Shown here: positions 23,656 to 36,169 of the stretch, in pieces | Layout of the letters: each line of letters opens with the position of its first letter | How positions within the stretch are numbered: position 1 is the stretch's first letter | From: Diphasiastrum complanatum | Taxonomy: Eukaryota > Streptophyta > Lycopodiopsida > Lycopodiales > Lycopodiaceae | Length of the DNA: 64,000 nucleotides | Direction: 5' to 3' | NCBI GenBank assembly: GCA_029204225.1 | Contig: CM055093.1 | Location: 3,812,056-3,876,055, forward strand | The notes under the pieces: generated by a model | What the model saw: only the letters and a program-made list of their open reading frames with translations | Told to the model about the DNA's origin: nothing | Database searches by the model: none | Made by a program: the position numbers and the translations under genes

Positions 23656-24370
23656 TGTGTGATCTTCTTGATTTTCGATGAAGATTGCCATGGATTTTCC
23701 AGATGAAATTTCTTTAATTCATGATTGGAGCCAAGATGTGGTGAGATTAAAAAGCTCGGATTCCTTGAGTATTAATGGAATTATAATTATAAGGAATGAA
23801 CTAAATAGTAACTCGTTGAATTCTAGAGAGAGTTGGGCTATGGTGGTATTGGATGCCATGGTTAGTTCCTAAGGGAGAGACCTAGGATGTTGTATATGGG
23901 ATAATTCCTAGGTTAGTGATGAGGGTGGACTCACTCTATGGTTGGGCTTGGTGATAAGAATGTTCAAATCCTTCTTGTTTGTTACTTGAGTTCATGTGAG
24001 GATTAGATCCATGGTGGGCCTTACACAATCTAACTTAGATGTTTCACTGATCGTATAACTATTGACATTTAAATTGAACATGTGATTCTTATAGACATCT
24101 AAACAAAAAACCACATAAAAGCTTGTAGTATCAACATTGTGAAAAACACAAGGGCTATCTTTTAGAAGGCCAATTATCTAAGAACATGTATGAAAGCAAA
24201 GGAGGAAGATGGAAGTGATGCACATGAATATTTTTCTACAATAATCGTAGACGTGGGAGACATGTCTAGAAAAGAGAGCAAGGAGGAGGGCCTATAGTGA
24301 AAGACAAACATCATTTGTCAGTATGAGTTACCTAAGGCATTAAGGAGTTTGACAAGTCATTATCCTTTGA

Positions 24371-24451
24371 TTCAAGGGTTTGCTCAATTGGTTAGCTTGG
24401 CATCCAAAGTTTCTTTGGTCCCAAGTTCAAGCCCCCTTGGAAACCAAGATG
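24371..24451 (+). mobile_element. Short tRNA-derived SINE-like insertion
   Basis: The 81-bp body holds an RNA polymerase III A-box-like word (GCTCAATTGGTTAGC, about 24382) and a B-box-like word (AAGTTCAAGCCCC, about 24423) about 45 bp apart, as in tRNAs. It is flanked by CATTATCCTTTGA at 24358-24370 and 24452-24464, a 13-bp direct repeat that looks like a target duplication. A poly(A) tail is not evident. It could also be a degenerate tRNA pseudogene. Confidence 0.6.
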
Positions 24452-24530
24452 CATTATCCTTTGAGATTGTTTCTTTGGTCCCAAGTTCGAGTCCCCCTTG
24501 GAAACCAAGAAGCATTATCCTTTGAGATTA
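24409..24530. repeat. Tandem duplication, 61-bp unit over the SINE 3' end
   Basis: GTTTCTTTGGTCCCAAGTTC…CATTATCCTTTGAGATT repeats at about 24409 and 24470 with a period near 61, so the B-box half and the right flank are present twice. The second copy carries GTTCGAGTCCCCC, closer to the consensus B box than the first. Confidence 0.85.
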
Positions 24531-24584
24531 GAAAAGTTTGAAGTTTCTAACATAACATAGAAATTCAAAAGATCTCCACTCGAG

Positions 24585-26241
24585 TCAATGACATTGGTAG
24601 TTTCTAGTTTGATTCAACTTACAAGTATGAATACAATCCTCAATTTTGATATCAATGAACTTAGATAAAAGAATATAAATAACCATCAAATCACAATCTC
24701 CCATGAAGATTGGCTTATGACATGACATATAATCAATGGCTAAAGGCACCACGGATCTGCTTTCTACTGCCTCTTTTTCTTTTTCTTTGTCTAGCCTTTG
24801 ATAATGCACAATCTCTTGGTCTCGATGCTGGACTCTGCTCTCGAGCATTTGGTGTTGGCTCACCAACCAAGGCATGTGGTAGCTTGTTTTGGATAGGCCT
24901 ATCATCGAGTGCTTGGCTGCTTCAGTGAGCTTTTCAGGGTTAGTGAGAGTTGGATATTGATCTAGAGTGTGGGATGGTGAGGCTAAACCGAGAAATAAAC
25001 GTGGTGTTAGAGCTGAAGATGGAGGTGGAGGGAGTGGAGGGATTTGACTTCTACATGGCTGCTTCTCCTTTTCTGGCTCATTGTCGCTGATTTCCATCAG
25101 GTCCGTAGCATCAAAGTATTGCGAGGTGTCCAGCGTGTGGACTTGTTGGGCTTGTGGTTGCTGAGTCGCTTCTGTGTCTTGGGGACTGGATATCACCACT
25201 CCTTCCCCCCAAAAACTTGTGCCAGTGGTGATGTTGGTGGCGTTGGCGTAGTAATCAGTGTGGGTGGGGTGGTGGCTTCATCTGGCTGACTTGTGACTTG
25301 AGGTACTGTCGTGTCAGGTGCCAGTGTTGAGGTAGTTGCTCCATCACCCCCGTCGATGACATGTGAGGGTGACGAGTGTTGTTGTGATGCTGTTGATGAG
25401 CTGCCACCATCTGACATGGAACCATGTGAAACTGATCTCACCGGTGATGTGCTCTCAGCTGGAAGTTTCTCTTGCCTCCGTTGTTGCCGTGTGCCCGACA
25501 ATTGAGCCCTTGAGATGTCTGCCTGTTGATCTCCGAAAGTTGCAGCTATTTGTGGATACTGTGTTGGGCTTCTTGGCTTCTGCACCAGAGGGAGGAAACT
25601 GGTGTTGACTCGTTTAGCCTGGGACCTCGATGGTGAAGTGGTCCTTGCATGCTTGTACTTCTTATATTCAATGGAAAATTTCCATGCCTTGTCGGCAAGC
25701 TGCAGTTGTTGTTGAAGCTTTGGCTTGTTTTGTACTTGATGCAGAGTGATACCTGTCATCAGATATCCCAATATTGTGATGGGCTGCTTGTTCTTAATGC
25801 AATCATGAAGACAATTTGAAGCAAACTGTGCCCAATCATAGAGGTTCTGGGCATGCAGTCGTGAATCTACCATCACGTGAAACAGGGACATGGGTACCCT
25901 CAGCACTTTCATTCGAGGCTTTTGTGTGCAATGAGATATGCACATGCTGCTTGAAGTTGCTTGTCGTTGATTGCTTCCAGCCTGTATCCATCCTTGTTCT
26001 TCCACTTGGTCACAAAGAAATCAATATACTTGAAATATGTCATTTGCTCTATCTTTTGGAGTGTCCTTGTGATTGTGTTTGGTCCTCGTGGGAACCCATA
26101 AGGTTGCAAGTAAGCTGCCGCAAAAGATACGTTATAGACATAATTCCTGATAGCGGGAACTATGATTTGACATGATCTTGTCATGGTATGATAATTGGCA
26201 TATGCCATGTGTACCAGATATGGGCTTTGATAACCTATCAA
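24585..26241 (-). pseudogene. Unrecognised protein-coding region in three frames
   Basis: Three consecutive minus-strand frames (26241-25909, 26005-25193, 25199-24585) read as one protein of roughly 540 residues with two frame changes, near 25950 and 25196. The N-terminal part is compact (VPAIRNYVYNVSFAAAYLQ, YFKYIDFFVTKWKNKDGYRL, YDWAQFASNCLHDCI, QPITILGYLMTGI) and suggests a folded helical domain. The middle is Ser/Pro/Thr/Gln-rich, and the C-terminal part has a charged helix (RDQEIVHYQRLDKEKEKEAV). I recognise no family. It may be a retroelement-borne extra ORF or a captured host fragment; it abuts the D-LTR fragment at 26250. Confidence 0.45.
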
Positions 26242-26249
26242 CCCCCCTC

Positions 26250-26874
26250 GCGCATTGATTCTTTATTGTCAGTAATAGGTTCATTCCTTTTTACAGACTG
26301 AATTAGCTTTGTAGAGCATGTGGTTTCGTCTGCTATTGTCTTGTGCTCTTCCACATTATTGCCATGTATATTTTGTTATACTTAATCTGATAACGGCTCT
26401 TTTGTTCTGCGTTTAGATTTGTGTCAATATTGCTATGCTTATTTTTCATTCTGTCTGACTTTCTTGTTGCTCAATCTAGTAATATATTTTTAGCGAGTTA
26501 TTACTAATCTAACTGTTGATGACTAATATTTAGTCTTGCCCTTCGCGACTCATTCACGACTAATTATCAGTTGAACTCTGTCTAGCTCTTCGCAAATCAT
26601 TTGCGACAAATAATTTGTCTAGTTGTTCACGACAAATTATTCTTCTAGTGTTTTATTAATGTTTGGCTATGTAATCAGAACGACCATAATTTCTATCACC
26701 AATGTCCTGTTCGTTTCTGATAGGCGTAGTCATACTTAGGGAAAGAATGAACACTTTCTGTTCGAGTTCATTTCTCGTTCGAGTTTTGAGTTCACTTCTT
26801 CTTTCTTTTCCGTGTTCGTTTTACTTTTGAGCTATTTTCGTTTCTCTCACACAACACACCCTCTTTCTCTAACA
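26250..26874 (+). repeat. Copia D LTR fragment, inverted copy
   Basis: The reverse complement of this stretch matches 12148-12770 base for base with few differences, including the AAACGAACACG, GACTACGCCTATCAGAAACG and AACAAAAGAGC(T/C)GTTATCA segments. It lacks the 30-bp segment present in the third copy at 17620. Homology stops at 26250, before the LTR end. Confidence 0.85.
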
Positions 26875-27900
26875 CTTGGCCGGAAAATTTCAGTTTGCCC
26901 TTGAATGTTTTGACTTGGTATAAGAGGACCTTGTCTTCAACCTGGAACTCTTTAAGTTTTAAAGATCGATCATGCCATGTGTGGACTTGTTGAGCATGGA
27001 TGCTGATCCGTTGTGTTTCACACAGTTGTTCCAGATGGAATAATCTATTAGCTAGAATCTGTCGATTATCTAACTCTGGATTATTTGCAACTCGTAGGGA
27101 TGGAATATGGAATTCCACAGGCATATGACGACTTCTTGGCCATATACTAGCTAGAAAGAGATTAAACTTGTGGCTCTTTTCAGGGTAGTGCGATAGGCCC
27201 ATAGAGCAGCATGAAGTTTCAGTTCCCAATCGGATCGACTGAACTCGACGGGTTTGGTTAGAACACCACATAAGATTTTGTTGGTGGATTCCGCCTGGCC
27301 ATTGCATCGTGGATAATACGGAGAACTCTTGTGATGTACCACAAAAATATTTGATAATAAATCTGCTATGACAGAGTTAATAAAATGTGAACACTTATCG
27401 CTCATAAGTTCTAGAGGACATCTGAAATGAATGACAACCTGTTCATAGAGAAATTTTGTGGTAGAACGAGCACCAGTGAGCGTCAGCATTTCGAACAGCT
27501 CTAGCTTCAGCCCATTTGTACAGTAGTCCGTAGCTACGACAATATATGTGTTGTGCATGGGCTAATTGGTCCAACATAATCAATTTCTCATTTCTGGAAA
27601 GCTTGATCAGTCGTGACAGGGTGCAAAGGCATAAAGTCGGTTTTTTTAAAAAAAAAAATTGTCTGTTTACAATCATCACAGACCTTTATGTAGGTGTGAG
27701 TATCTTTGTAGAGAGTTGGCCACCAAAATCCTGCCAAGAGAATTTTTTTGGCAGTCGTTTTCAAAGAGAAATGACCAGCTCCAACACCTCATGGGTTAGA
27801 GATATAACTGAGGTTATTTCACCTTCAGTAAGACAACATCAGATAATTTCATCTAAACCTTGCTTGTAAAGTTGGCATGAAATTAACATATAAGGTTATG
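26875..27900 (-). pseudogene. Gypsy G2 integrase, interrupted by copia D LTR
   Basis: This is the inverted counterpart of 11160-12147. It reads VVATDYCTN, MSDKCSHF (the family's second-Asp word S-D-x-G-x-H-F altered), SPYYPRCNGQAESTNK with the Glu, and EFQVEDKVLLYQVKTFKGKLKFSG in three frames. It ends at exactly the same codon as G1 before the copia D LTR. The HHCC part near 27700-27830 is decayed. Confidence 0.8.
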
Positions 27901-27949
27901 TTTTGAGGACCAATGCACGTTGTTCGGGTTTAGATTAGGAGGGATCCAT

Positions 27950-28535
27950 CTACCCTGAAGTCAAATAATCACTAATATCCTTGGCCCAAATTGGGATATA
28001 GTCAACTTGAAAAAGAATTGCATCAGGTAAATCATCGTTGATGCCTTGGTCTGGAGTTAGTAGATTAGGGATTCGAGATAGATGATCTGCTAAAAAATGT
28101 TGAACTCCCTTTCTAACAACAATTTGAAACTCAAACTCACGTAACAACAAGATCCATCGAGTAGTACGACCGGTTATGCAAGTTTTATTGATGAGGTAGA
28201 GAACCGCTTGATGACCAGTGAAGAACACAAAACTTTTCCCAAGAGATGATGGCAAAACTTATGAATTGCATACACCATCGCCAAGGCTTTACACTCGGTA
28301 GTGGTGTAATTGACTTCAGCGGGAATCAATTGTCTACTGAGAAATTGGATTGGATATTCCTTTTTGAATTCTCCCAATTGGATGAGCACTACCCCAATGG
28401 CATACTTGGATGCATCAATATGCACAAGAAATTCCTTGGAGTAATCAGGAGTCCGGAGAATAGGTGCATTGGTGAGGGCTTCTTTCAATTGAATGAAAGC
28501 AAATCGTTGTTCATCAGTCCATCAGACCACCTTAT
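27950..28535 (-). pseudogene. Gypsy G2 RNase H
   Basis: Two overlapping frames carry HIDASKYAIGVVL, TTTECKALAM (catalytic Glu kept, next residue changed from E to K) and, in the second frame, FTGHQAVLYLINK, where the final catalytic Asp is Gly. The segment continues REFEFQIVVRKGVQHFLADHLSRIPN, which G1 has lost. Confidence 0.85.
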
Positions 28536-28538
28536 AAA

Positions 28539-29510
28539 TTAATCGAGAGTGAAGTAGCGATAATAATTAGCGTGGCCTAGGAATGAATAGACTTCGTGGA
28601 TAGTACGTAGTTCGGGCAGATTTTGAATGATCATGACCTTGTTAGGGTCAATTGTGATGCTGTTTTTCAAAATGATATGTCCTAAGATGATGCCATGTAT
28701 TATCCAAATCTGGCATTTTTCAAGGTTCAAGGAGATTTTGAAGTGTTGACATTGGATAAAATTTTTTTCCAACACAGACAGATGATGTGTTTCTTCTGAA
28801 TGTGATCCTAAATCGTCCGAGTAAACTTCTAGGGTATCTCCCATCTACTGAAATAAGACAATTTGCATAACACGTTGGAAAGTGCTAGGAGTATCACAAA
28901 GACCGAAGGACATGACTTTTCAACATGAGGTTTCGCATTCTATGGCAAAAGTGATTGTTGATCTTCTTCAGCAATGTGAATCACATTGTAGCCGCTAAAG
29001 CCATCTAAGAATGAGTAGGCCTCATCTATTGGTAGATTTTCTAAGATGGATTTGCTGAAAGGTAATGGAAAATGATCACGACCTGTGACACCATTAAGTT
29101 TCTTAAAGCCGACACAAATGTAAAGTTTTCCATTTTTCTTAGGAACGATGAATTGGGGAAACCCACTCAGTATGTTCGATTTCATAGATGAATCTTGCAT
29201 CTAACAAGCGTTGTAATTCTTCTTTTATTTTGGCCTTATAGATGGGATTGCATCGGTAGGGATGACTAGCAGTTGGCCTTGCACCCGGTTTAAGGGGAAT
29301 ACAATGCATAACTACTTGGGGTGAGACTCCTTTCATGTCTTTATAGGACCAAACAAAGACATGTCTATATTTTTGCAGAAGTTTTTCAAGCCTTCTATGT
29401 TGCTCACGATTGAGGTGAGCCCCGACGTGAACAAGGCATTCATTATTCTCATTGGGCTCATCAAGGAGAGAGCGATGGTTCGTGCAGGGCCTTCGTAGGG
29501 TGATTACCAT
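28539..29510 (-). pseudogene. Gypsy G2 reverse transcriptase
   Basis: Three frames cover the whole domain: FVWSYKDMKGVSP; PKKNGKLYICVGFKKLN (the conserved Asp is Gly); FPLPFSKSILENL; YSFLDGFSGYN; and the palm EVYSDDLGSHSEE, which retains both Asp residues. A frameshift after YNVIHIAEEDQ replaces the FATEWG-type segment. About 95 percent similar by eye to G1. Confidence 0.85.
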
Positions 29511-29584
29511 GCAGCTCGCATTGAGCTTGTGGTAGTTGGATATTCACATCCTCAATCGTATAATCCTTAAAATATGCTGGAACA

Positions 29585-30760
29585 TCATGTGCGGGTGATT
29601 TGAGGGCCTTTCAACTGTCTGGATGGTGATTTGGGAGGTTTTGGGATTGGCGTATGAGCGAAGCCTATTTCCGAAACTTCCCAAACAGTGGTAAGATCCC
29701 CAAGTTGTTGGATGAGAAGTGGTTTCTTCATCTTCTCCTTCATAGTATTGCCACGAGGTTGTGGCTTCGGGGAACGTGAGGTGTGCGGATGAGGATTTGG
29801 TGGCACATCATGGAGGATTTCATCGTCGATTTGAAAAATGGTTTCTTCCTAGCATAGTTCCCACGGATAATTTGGTCGTTTGACATGGTATAGTTTAGTA
29901 TCAGGTTTTTCGACCGTAACCTTGGCAACTGGTTCCACCTTGGATGAATGTTGCGAAAAAGCTTTGAGTAGAAGTGCCTCCATGTAGCTGAGGATTTGAA
30001 TGTCAGAAATGTCCAAATTGTCTGGGCAATTCTGAATTCGTAAGACATTTTCGTCATCTACGAATAAATCGTCTGATTCATCAGTAGATAACCATGGAAC
30101 ATTTAACAATTCATCATTGTGTGGAAGAATATCAATAAAATTGATATTAATGATAGGCATGTCTAGATCAGATGGTTGTTCATTATCGTCTAGGGGAGTA
30201 TAAGTACAATCAGCTTGATTTTGAGCCCAATAATTAGCATTCACACAATCAATTGTAGCCAAACTGTGACTCCAGTTTATGATATTAGTGGATTCAACAT
30301 AATGAGCTTTCTCTTGGGTGGACAGGTATGGCTCAAACACGGAATTGGTAGAAGATGAATTAGTGTCGTGGAAGCATGCGAGTTTGAGTTTCCAAGATAA
30401 ATCAATGGTAACGGAACTATCTCTATCACCAAAGGTGACTCGGCCTTTGCTCCAGTCATGAACGACACTTGCATTGGTGAGCCATGGGTGACCAAGTAGT
30501 AACTCATAGGAATACACGTTATTAAGAATATCGAGTACTACCAGATCTATGGAAAACTTTAGACTTCCTACTTTGATCAGAATTTGTGGGAGGAAACCTG
30601 TAGGTCGGGACCACACTTCGATCAGCCATCCTGAGCTGACAAGTGGGTTTGGTGAGTTTGTCTCTCAAGTTCCATTCCTATATGAGAGATGTGGACATGA
30701 TGTTGACACCTGAGCCACCATCTAATACAACTATTGCTTCTCGAGATTGGTGATGAGTGC
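29585..30760 (-). pseudogene. Gypsy G2 protease and linker, long open stretch
   Basis: The frame 30616-29849 is open for 255 codons and covers the second half of the aspartic protease (LGHPWLTNASVVHDWSKG, TFGDRDSSVTIDLSW) and an acidic linker (STDESDDLFVDDENV). The active-site D-G-G-S-G word lies just upstream near 30710 and is out of frame. The remaining linker to reverse transcriptase is in another frame with His/Pro-rich sequence. Confidence 0.75.
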
Positions 30761-30882
30761 TAGAATTTTGATGTTTTCTCTTTCACTGAGCGGATTGGTG
30801 AGGTGTAATGGCATTTCAGGTAGCTCATCAGGGGTGTGGTTTTGGTGGATTGGAGTTGTTATTTCCAATTACCGGCATGTTT

Positions 30883-31321
30883 CTATAGAACGTAAAAAGG
30901 GAGAGTCACATTAGCTTGTAATAGATCTCCCCAGACTTTAGTGCCTTCAAGGGTTCTAGTCTCAAAAGGCATGTGAGTTTGTGTGATGGGAAGTGGAAGA
31001 GTGTTGGTCTGCATCTTGAATTTGCTGACGATATTTGTGATGCAGCCTAATTTCTTCGAAAGATTGGAGATAGACAATGGGTGTAGTTCCTTCACTCAGG
31101 GGAATGTTGGGCTGATGGATGTGGCTGAGTGCAATGATAGGGGCTTGAAGTTGGGTTTGTGCATGAGTCAAGACCCAGGCTGGCTGGGTTTCGACTGGCA
31201 AGGTTTCTACTTGCACGGAGCCTACAAGAGCAGTTGATTTAGATTTGGAAGGACAATCTTTCACATGGTGTTCAATGCCACAATTTTCACAAGTTGGTGG
31301 ATGTAGCAGCCTTGGTTTACC
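30883..31321 (-). pseudogene. Gypsy G2 gag nucleocapsid end
   Basis: The zinc knuckle CENCGIEHHVKDC and the linker (SALVGSVQVETLPVETQPAW-type) match G1. Upstream the coding sequence GKPRLLHPPT runs straight into the LTR at 31322, so gag is cut there and its first two thirds are missing. Confidence 0.78.
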
Positions 31322-32156
<835 letters not shown>

Positions 32157-32172
32157 GTATCCCCCACCTGAA
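32157..32172 (-). other. Polypurine tract of gypsy G3
   Basis: On the minus strand the sequence is CAGGTGGGGGATA immediately before TGTTGGGC, the start of the LTR. It primes plus-strand DNA synthesis in LTR elements and fixes the inner LTR edge. Confidence 0.75.
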
Positions 32173-32329
32173 TAGGTGACGGTCCCACGACACCTGCCTG
32201 TGCTTTGTGGAAGAAGGCTGTCGACATGTTTATTGCGGATGATGGAGTGCATCAGGAAATGCGTGGATAAAGATCGCTTACATAAAACCTGAGGCTTTAT
32301 TCGATGATGAGGAGCCTATCCTAAACTCT

Positions 32330-33500
32330 TCAAGAAGTGTTTGGGAAGGCTGGTGACGACCAGTACTTGCGTAACCGACTACCGTTGATGGGCATAGCAA
32401 ACGGTGTCCCATCCATTGTTTCTAAAGTCACTGCTCCTTGTGATAAGATGTCGGTGATGTGCTAAGGGCCTTCACCAATGAACTTCAGCTTTTCTTTGAT
32501 CGCCTTTGTCTTGTACATGAGGACCAAATCTCCTTTTTGAAGATCTTTCTTGTGAAGACGATGATCATGCTAGGCCTTGCAACATGCTTTCTCTACATCA
32601 AGAGCACCCCCCGCTAACAAGCGTGTTTCACACAACTTGTGTAGCACTTTGTGACAAAGGTGGAGCGATCTTGTACCAACCAATCGTTGCACTGTGGCAG
32701 ATGGAATGAGAAATTCCACCGGCATGACTGCATCTTGGCCACACACTAGTTGGAATGGACTTTGTTCTGTGCTGCCTTTGTATGCAATTCTGAAATCCCA
32801 CAAAGCAGCGTGTAGCTTGTGCTCCCAATCTGATCTGCTTGCTTCCACGGTCTTTGTCAAAATGCCGCACAAAATCTTATTAGAAGATTTGGCTTGGCCA
32901 TTGCCTCTTGGGTAGTAAGGCGTGCTGAAATGATGGATCACGAAGAACTCTTCTAATAAGACCTTGATGGTCTCGTTGACAAAGTGAGTTCCGCGATCGC
33001 TGACTATCTCCACTGGGCATCCAAAGCGTACAATGGTATTTTCGTAAAGGAACTTTGCGGTGGACCTAGCATCTGCTATGCGCACTGCTTTGGCTTCAAC
33101 CCACTTTGTGAGATAATCGGTAGCCACGATAATATATTGGGCTTGGGTACTGCGAGTGGCTGGGTGAATAGGGCCGATGTAACCAAGTCCCCACTTCTCA
33201 AATGGCGCTTGAGCCAATACATGATGTAACTGCGTGCTCTCTGACATATATCACATTGCTTGAAGTATGCCTCAGTATCCTTGTGCATTGTTGGCCACCA
33301 ACAATTGGATTGTAGAATCTTGTGTACTGTTACATCTGTTGTGAAGTGTCTGCCTCCCATTGCTTCATGCGAGAGAGACATTATCTGACTTGTCTCATGG
33401 GGCAGGATACAACGACGAATGATATTATCCACTCCTCTTCGATATAGTTGGCCGGCAATTAGCTGATATGGACGAGCTTTAAGTACAAGTTTCCGCTGTT
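32330..33500 (-). pseudogene. Gypsy G3 integrase
   Basis: The HHCC domain is intact (HEAMGGRHF…CDICQRA) and the core runs from 33247. The first-Asp word reads WGLGYIGPI (family W-G-L-D-F-I-G-P), the second is intact in VSDRGTHFVN, and the Glu word reads GNGQAKSSNK with Lys for Glu. Two of three catalytic acids are therefore lost. The C-terminal part (LFQLVCGQDAVMPVEF) continues to 32570 and then in another frame to about 32330 (near-terminal GSRLRKYW-type words). Confidence 0.88.
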
Positions 33501-33999
33501 GCGCCTTGGATAGTGACCAATCTGGTTGGTCATTCATCAAATACTCAATTATGTCTGTGGCCCAATCGGGTACAGCATCCACATAAAATAAAGCAGCATC
33601 CGGTAACTCATTTTCAGGCTGGGGATCCTTCTGTGTTGATCTGATTCGAGATACATGATCAGCCATATAATGTTGCTTGCCTTTGCATACCACTATTCGA
33701 AAATCAAACTCTAGCAACAAGAGTACCCATCTAGTGATTCTCCCTGTGTTGCAACTTTTGTTGACTAGGTAGAGCAAAGGTTGATGATCAGTGTAGAATG
33801 CAAAATGAGTTGCCATAAGATAATGGCGAAACTTCTTGACCGCAAATATCATCGCTAAGGCTTCTCGCTCGGTCGTTGAATAGTTGATTTTAGCATCTTA
33901 GAGTTGTTGGCTGGCGAAGCGAATAGAAAAGCCTTTCTTGTACTCGTCTGGCTGGGTCAAAACTGCTCCTATAGCATACTTTCATGCGTTGATATGCAC
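33500..33999 (-). pseudogene. Gypsy G3 RNase H
   Basis: Frame 33852-33076 starts in RNase H: MIFAVKKFRHYLMATHFAFYTDHQPLLYLVNKS (final catalytic Asp intact) followed by RITRWVLLLLEFDFRIVVCKGKQHYMADHVSR. The first half (HVHINA…KYAIGAVL; the family's H-I-D-A is H-I-N-A) lies upstream after a stop, so the first catalytic Asp is lost. Confidence 0.85.
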
Positions 34000-35250
34000 A
34001 TGAAACTGAACTGTCCAATTGGGAGGCCGTAAGATTGGTGCAGATATAAGTGCTTCCTTCAGCTTTTGGAAAGCTTGTAGGGCTTCCTCTGTCCAATGTG
34101 GATCAATTGTCAACTTGTAGATAGGACGCGCCAAATCCGCAAAGAATAGAATGAAGACTCGGTAGTAATTGGCATGTTCCATAAATACATAGACTCCATG
34201 AATTGTTCCAGGGGGTGGAAGATCCATGATAATACGTATCTTAGATAGATCAGTGGCAATCCCATGTCTAGATACAATATGGCCTAGGATCATACCATGT
34301 GTGACCGAAAATTGGCATTTCTCTGGGTTCAATGATATTTGAAATATGTGGCATTGTATAAGCACTTTCTCTAGCTAAGATAAGTGTTCATCATTAAATC
34401 CGTGCACGCAAAGATCATCTAGGAAGATCTCTAGGAACTTCTGTAAATGGTTTTTGAATGCCTTTTGCATGACGCTGAAAAGAGCTAGGGGCAGTACAAA
34501 GACCGAATGGCATGACCTTGTAGGCATATGTACCCCATTCAGTAGCAAATGCAGTCTTGTGTTGATCCTCCAGTGCAATCTTCACTTGGTTGTAGCCACT
34601 GAAGCCATCCAAAAAACTATAGGATTCCGCTCCAGCTACTCGATCCAGGACGCTTTTTGTGAATGGTAAGGGAAAGTGATCCTTCCGCATCGCAGCATTA
34701 AGTGCCTTCAAATTGACACAAATCCGCATTTTGCCATTCTTCTTGGGAACAATGACTATGGGTGTGTGCTCGATTTCATAAATGAAATCTGCATCGAGCA
34801 ACTTTTGCAACTCTTGCTTGATTAGCTCGGTGTAGTTTGGGTTGCAGCGATAGTATCGGCTCACCTTTGGCGTTGCTCCTTCGACCAAAGGTATGGTGTG
34901 TTGGACTACAGACGATGGAATTCCTTTTACATCTTTGTAAGACCACGCAAAGTAGTCTTTATACTCCATCAATAACTTCTGCAGTTGGGTGAATTGTGAG
35001 GGTGTGAGTTGTGCTCCCACATGAACAATTTTGTCTTCATCTCCTGGCTCTGCTAGATTCATGCGAGCCGATCCCTCGTAGACTTGTTCTTCTTTTTTCT
35101 AATTTGCATCAGGTTCCCGTTGCACTTTCAACATCATGATCACCACGTCGTCCAAGGTATAACTCTTGAAGTTTTCTGGCACATCATGGACTGGTGCCTT
35201 ACTCATTTCTTCCTTCAAAAGGTTGATCTTAGCACGATTCGTGAGTGATA
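34000..35250 (-). pseudogene. Gypsy G3 reverse transcriptase
   Basis: Frame 35062-34415 covers FAWSYKDVKGIPSSVVQHTI, PKKNGKMRICVNLKALN, FPLPFTKSVLD, YSFLDGFSGYNQVKIA and EWGTYAYKVMPFGLC. The frame shifts near 34480 and the palm motif continues in the next frame as EIFLDDLCVHG, with both Asp residues. The connection (VTHGMILGHIVSRHGIA, HANYYR) is in 34365-33982. Upstream, 35250-35063 encodes YTLDDVVI, the family's pre-RT linker. The element ends at 35336 where N1 is inserted. Confidence 0.88.
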
Positions 35251-35331
35251 TCTTGTGCATTGCGTTTGACATCCCTGAAGCTGATGTTGATTGTTGTGGA
35301 TGATGAATGCATGTTTTGTTTTTTTAATCAA

Positions 35332-35336
35332 GCTAT
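35332..35336. repeat. Target duplication of N1, left
   Basis: GCTAT directly before TGTGAAAAATG; the same five bases directly follow the right LTR at 40474-40478. Confidence 0.88.
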
Positions 35337-36169
35337 TGTGAAAAATGCAAAAATAAGCTTGGTAGAGGCCAAAAATCATGTATATAGGATGATTACACAT
35401 GTGTGGAGACTGTTTCCACGTGTGAAAATAGTGTACTTGTCATTTACCATAATCATATAGGCTGTACATATTATTTAATTCAAGTTCTAGTGGCTAAAAA
35501 GGCCAAAAACTAGTTTACTAGACATATGACACATGGCATCAATCTATTGATTGCACGAGCCACATCCTTTGGTTAGGTGTCATATCACATGTGTAGAGGA
35601 CAGCTCACATGTGTGGAATAAGTTGAAGTAGGCAAATTTTGACTTCTAGAAGATTTCCAAGTAGATCTCCATATAAAAGAAAAATGGACTAAAAGTGCTC
35701 AAAATAGAAGGTTTTGTCCAAGTGTCAGTTTTGCATGATGAATCATCATATGACACAACACCTTCACACATGTGGGATCATAGGGATGATCAGTACCATG
35801 AGCTCCCACTTATTGTATATATAGAACCACATTTGGCCATAATCAATGTGAGACACCAATCTTGGTTTTGGAAGCAATTTTGAGTGCTTCTCTCCATTTG
35901 TCTACATTTGTTTTGATTATTTTGAGGTTCTATCAATGTGTACTTGATTTTCAGGTTGGAGTTCATACTCAGACAGTGTTTCACACGTGTGAAACCATAA
36001 AGTACACTTACCTTAGATTGATGATTGTTCTTGTTAGGATTTTGTGTCTAGAATTGATCTAGATTGATCTTAATCTGAAGTAGATTGATAGATCAAGTAA
36101 TCTGACAACCAATCCCTCTTGAGGATCAGATCAGGATCCACTCTTGGTCCTTTTTGCACTTTTTGCACA
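35337..36169 (+). repeat. N1 5' LTR (833 bp)
   Basis: TGTGAAAAATGC…TTTTTGCACA, followed at once by the primer site. It matches the 3' LTR throughout except for a 210-bp duplication present only in the latter. A TATA-like word TATTGTATATATAG lies at about 35811-35824. It holds many CACATGTG/CACGTG palindromes (about 35391, 35415, 35590, 35610, 35764, 35975). Confidence 0.92.

Noticed and set aside
20411-24530. Short direct repeats as a CRISPR-like array
   Set aside because: Units are adjacent duplications without unique spacers, in a plant genome.
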